In this document: one piece after another, positions 61,292 to 64,000 of the stretch
How positions within the stretch are numbered: position 1 is the first letter of the stretch
Layout: every line of letters starts with the position of its first letter
NCBI RefSeq assembly: GCF_002153655.1
Contig: NZ_JOPJ01000017.1
Location: forward strand, 1 to 64,000
Direction: 5' to 3'
DNA: 64,000 bases
DNA from: Acetobacter okinawensis
Lineage (GTDB): Bacteria; Pseudomonadota; Alphaproteobacteria; Acetobacterales; Acetobacteraceae
The notes under the pieces: generated by a model
Told to the model about the DNA's origin: nothing
What the model saw: the letters and a program-made list of their open reading frames with translations, nothing else
Database searches by the model: none
Made by a program: the position numbers and the translations under genes

Positions 61292-61558
61292 TTACTCCTT
61301 GATTGGCGCCAGCGGCTCGGTCAGACACGCGCTCACGCCAAACAGGGCGTAAGCCTCCACGACTGGCTCCGATGGCGCCGCAAGGGGGCATCTGCTGGCA
61401 AGGAGAACCTGCAAGCACAGTCCTCCAAGGTACGTCACACCGGAGGCGTCCAGAACGACCTGCTCCCCTCCGGCACTGTTAACTGCCTGTTCTATTGCGC
61501 TCTTCAGGGCAAACGCCGCAGAAGTGTCCAGACGTTCTGGTAAAGTCACACTCGCCAC
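61292..61558 (-). CDS. STAS-domain protein of the che operon
   Basis: Small STAS (anti-sigma-antagonist-like) protein of 88 residues. Has a VTLPERLDTSAAFALKSAIEQAV helix pattern and a STAS loop in VVLDASGVTYLGGLCLQVLLAS, where the Ser position that is phosphorylated in SpoIIAA-type proteins reads Gly (TYLGG), so regulation by phosphorylation is doubtful. STAS proteins are standard at the head of alphaproteobacterial che operons. Between the MCP and cheY. Confidence 0.85.
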   Translation of the reverse strand: MASVTLPERLDTSAAFALKSAIEQAVNSAGGEQVVLDASGVTYLGGLCLQVLLASRCPLAAPSEPVVEAYALFGVSACLTEPLAPIKE

Positions 61559-61626
61559 AATCCGCTCCCCTGATCAGCCGTGCAGACAGGGAGCCTGCGC
61601 CCCCTGCCATGCTGGAATAAAAGCCA

Positions 61627-63153
61627 TTAAAATTCTTCCCATCCGGCATCGGAGGATGTGGTGGGCATGGACAGCGCGGGCGCTGCGGGCGCCTGCGGCG
61701 CGGGGGCAGCAACACGGGCCGGGCTGGACGGGCGGGACCGGGGGGCAGCACGCGGGGCCGCCAGTGCGGGACGTGCTGCACGGCTGCTGCGCACACCCGA
61801 GTTATCCATTTTAAAGCGGCTCAGGGTTGCGGCAAGGGTCCGTGTTTCGGCGGTCAGGTTGTGGCTGGCAGCTGTGGTTTCTTCCACCATGGCGGCGTTC
61901 TGCTGCGTGACCTGATCCATGCCACCAATAGAGGCCGTGACCTCGGACAGGCGCTGGGCCTGATCCTGCGTGGAGGAGGAAATTTCTTCCACACGGGTCG
62001 CAATATTCTGGGTGCTGCCTGCAAAATCGCTCAGGTAGCGGCCCGTCTGCTGCACCAGGTCCACGCCCTTGGTCACCTGCTCGGCGGCAACGGAAATCAG
62101 GCGTTTGATCTCGCTGGCCGAAGTTGCAGACTGCTCGGCAAGCGAGCGCACTTCCTGCGCGACCACGGCAAACCCACGCCCGGCCTCGCCCGCACGGGCG
62201 GCTTCCACCCCTGCGTTCAGGGCCAGCACATTGGTCTGGAAGGCAATGCCGTCGATGACCGAAATAATTTCGCCAATCGCATCGGAGGAGGTTTTGATCC
62301 CGTCCATGGCCTTGGTGGTTTCGGTCATGACGGAGGTTGCCGCCTTCACCTTTTCCAGCGCCTGCTGGCTTTCCGCGTTGGCATCGGCGCAGGCTTTGGC
62401 GTTGCTTTGCACACCTTCGGTAATGGTCCGCACGGAGGAGGCAGCCTGCCCAAGGTTTGCGGCCTGCTTTTCTGTCCGCTTGGCCAGATCGTCCGATGCG
62501 GTGGAAATTTCGGCAGCACCGGTGGAGATCAGGTCCGAGTTGGAGGCAACAGCACTCAGCGCCTCGTTCAGGCGGGAGGCGGAGTGGTTGAACGCATCAC
62601 GCAGGGGGGCAAACTCGCCATCAAAAATCGGGTCTTCAATGCGCGCGCGCAGGTCGCCTTGCGCCATGTCGGCCAGAGCCTGCCCCAGACGCTCGATAAC
62701 CAGATGGGTGTGCTTGTCGCGTTCCTGGCTGCCCGTCAGTGCGTCCTGAATTTCGGACGCCATGTTTTCCTGCCGCTGGCGCGCGGTTGCCTGCTCTTCC
62801 ACCATGCGTGAGAAGCGCGCCATAATCCGGGCCAGACGGCCAACGCAGTCTTTGTTTTTAAGGAAGGGAATGTTGCTGTGGCTGACACCGTTGCCCAGTT
62901 CCTCGCCCATGGTGGCGAGTTTTTCCACCGGCTCGGTAATCAGGCTTGTAAACCATCTCCATATCTGAAGAACAACAAGCTGGCCGAACACCAGAGCCGC
63001 CATGTTGATGATATACGTGTAATGGGCTGGCGCATGCCAGAAAAAGCCAACCGTCTCCACAATAATCTGTAAGACAAAATATGCTTCCAGACAGAGCATC
63101 ACAACCCGGATTTTATCACGGAACGGAGCGTCTTTGTTCAGCCATTGCAGCAT
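61627..63153 (-). CDS. membrane methyl-accepting chemotaxis protein, first gene of the che operon
   Basis: Chemoreceptor of 508 residues. Two N-terminal hydrophobic helices with little periplasmic sequence between them (about 18-40 and 50-73), a HAMP-like segment, and a signalling domain with tip [39 protein letters not shown]-terminal Pro/Ala/Arg linker ending DAGWEEF, a Trp-x-x-Phe tether for CheR/CheB. Start ATG at 63153 has GAAGGAAG ten bases upstream. Paralogue of the MCP at 28546 in length, topology and tail. Confidence 0.95.
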   Translation of the reverse strand: MLQWLNKDAPFRDKIRVVMLCLEAYFVLQIIVETVGFFWHAPAHYTYIINMAALVFGQLVVLQIWRWFTSLITEPVEKLATMGEELGNGVSHSNIPFLKNKDCVGRLARIMARFSRMVEEQATARQRQENMASEIQDALTGSQERDKHTHLVIERLGQALADMAQGDLRARIEDPIFDGEFAPLRDAFNHSASRLNEALSAVASNSDLISTGAAEISTASDDLAKRTEKQAANLGQAASSVRTITEGVQSNAKACADANAESQQALEKVKAATSVMTETTKAMDGIKTSSDAIGEIISVIDGIAFQTNVLALNAGVEAARAGEAGRGFAVVAQEVRSLAEQSATSASEIKRLISVAAEQVTKGVDLVQQTGRYLSDFAGSTQNIATRVEEISSSTQDQAQRLSEVTASIGGMDQVTQQNAAMVEETTAASHNLTAETRTLAATLSRFKMDNSGVRSSRAARPALAAPRAAPRSRPSSPARVAAPAPQAPAAPALSMPTTSSDAGWEEF

Positions 63154-63686
63154 ATCCGTGCAACTTCCTTCATATTGTCGGGGCGCCTTGCGTGGCAACT
63201 ACTGGCCGCTCCGCTGTCGCGCGGAACAGACACCAGCCAGTCATGTGGCCTAATGGGCCCCCTTGCACATTACAAAAAGCAGGAAACGCCAGACGACGCC
63301 CCTTGAGATAAAAAGCAGATAATCTGTTCTCATCCAGACACAGGGACCAGACAAGCTAGGCCTTCATACCGCGTTCGTGACTGGATGTCTTTACAGAAGA
63401 TTGTCTGGACCATTGACGGTCTGCTTTTTCTCCCAATAATAAAATTGCGTTAAAACAATACAGTAAAACCCAAAACGTACCCACCAGCCCGCCCGGCGGG
63501 TCCGGCTGGGTGGTCGCCTTGGTGCAAATGATAGCTTTTTTGTAGCAATGGGCAAGACTGCCCCCCTGCTGCTTTTTCTAAAAACCTTGCAATATATAAC
63601 AGAGCAGACGCACTACTGGCGGATATTTATTGCCATTTTGCAATCAATGCGCCCAACGCCATCACAGTGCCGGCAAGCAAACGCGC
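63154..63686. other. leader of the che operon and gap to fliP
   Basis: About 530 bases with no convincing gene. Contains CAGAT-A-ATCTG (63316-63326), a larger inverted repeat of 11-base arms with one mismatch (63344-63354 and 63401-63411), and a GC-rich imperfect hairpin around 63481-63515. The che promoter should lie here. Confidence 0.5.
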
Positions 63687-64000
63687 CTAACCACCAAAGC
63701 TGCGGACAAGCCCACCCGCCACCATCTGCCACCCATCTACCAGCACAAAGAAAATCAGCTTGAACGGCAAGGAGATGGTCGCGGGTGGCAACATCATCAT
63801 CCCAAGGCTCATCAGCACGCTGGATGTGACAATATCAATTACCAGAAACGGCAGGTAGAGCAGGAACCCCATCTCAAACCCACGGCTGAGTTCGCCCACC
63901 ATAAAAGCGGGCATGAGCACGCGCCACGGTGTTTCGGCCGGGGTGGCGGCTGCGGGCACATTGGCCAGACGCTCAAACGTTGCCAGATCAGCCGAGCGCA
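63687..64000 (-). CDS. fliP: flagellar export gate protein FliP, 3' portion only
   Basis: C-terminal ~104 residues of FliP; the gene continues beyond the right edge. Conserved content: PWRVLMPAFMVGELSRGFEMGFLLYLPFLVIDIVTSSVLMSLGMMMLPPATISLPFKLIFFVLVDGWQMVAGGLVRSFGG, a normal FliP end. Only the stop-proximal part is here, so no start or length can be given. It is the fifth export-gate gene of the window and is transcribed in the same direction as the che operon but separated by a long gap. Confidence 0.95.
   Translation of the reverse strand, partial: RSADLATFERLANVPAAATPAETPWRVLMPAFMVGELSRGFEMGFLLYLPFLVIDIVTSSVLMSLGMMMLPPATISLPFKLIFFVLVDGWQMVAGGLVRSFGG

Overview
The window is an alphaproteobacterial chromosome segment that most resembles an acetic acid bacterium (Acetobacteraceae, Acetobacter/Gluconobacter-like). 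The grounds are the high G+C, a CtrA-type regulator, FlaF, a MotB-MotA pair embedded in a fliI-fliJ-fliK-flgD operon, a DUF1217 protein, a FliM followed by a DUF6468-type protein, and a full alphaproteobacterial che operon with cheD. The genus is an inference from protein style. No rRNA, tRNA, CRISPR array or insertion sequence was seen.

Layout. (1) 1-3436: end of an Mla/MCE-type lipid ABC transporter operon (permease, ATPase, MCE protein, auxiliary lipoprotein). (2) 3635-10031, minus strand: a less G+C-rich sugar island encoding CDP-glucose formation, 4,6-dehydration, C3 deoxygenation, a 3,5-epimerase-type protein and an SDR reductase (the layout of CDP-ascarylose or CDP-3,6-dideoxyhexose synthesis), plus a two-domain glycosyltransferase. 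(3) 10199-26235: fliL, fliM, DUF6468, flagellin, an ATP-grasp protein, flgB-flgC, a prepilin-peptidase-like membrane protein, a large secreted repeat protein, a CtrA-like regulator with a ruined receiver, fliE-fliQ-fliR-flhB and the hook gene flgE. (4) 26304-31884: a globin-coupled chemoreceptor, flaF, a membrane chemoreceptor, a CSD-like/TM2 protein and flgD. (5) 31924-41407, minus strand: one long unit, DUF1217-repeat protein, fliI, fliJ, glycosyltransferase, motB, motA, fliK (then flgD). (6) 41695-49799: a GT25-like protein without its catalytic motif, a lipoprotein, flgI-flgJ-flgN, a lytic transglycosylase and two tandem TPR-glycosyltransferase paralogues. (7) 50033-54705: flhA, flhF-like and an O-antigen-ligase/polymerase-like protein. 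(8) 54763-63153, minus strand: a ten-gene chemotaxis operon. (9) the 3' part of fliP at the right edge.

How it fits together. Export gate (flhA, flhB, fliP, fliQ, fliR), export ATPase (fliI, fliJ), rod and hook parts (fliE, flgB, flgC, flgD, flgE, fliK), P-ring (flgI), stator (motA, motB), switch (fliM), filament (flagellin, flaF) and signalling (che) are all here. fliF, fliG, fliN, fliH, flgF, flgG, flgH, flgA, flgK and flgL are not in the window.

The unusual theme is the number of modification-type genes interleaved with this machinery: a nucleotide-sugar pathway, at least four putative glycosyltransferases, a catalytically emptied GT25 paralogue, an ATP-grasp ligase beside flagellin and an O-antigen-ligase-like protein. 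The most economical inference is a flagellar or cell-surface glycan modification system that may be undescribed; nothing in the sequence proves the acceptor.
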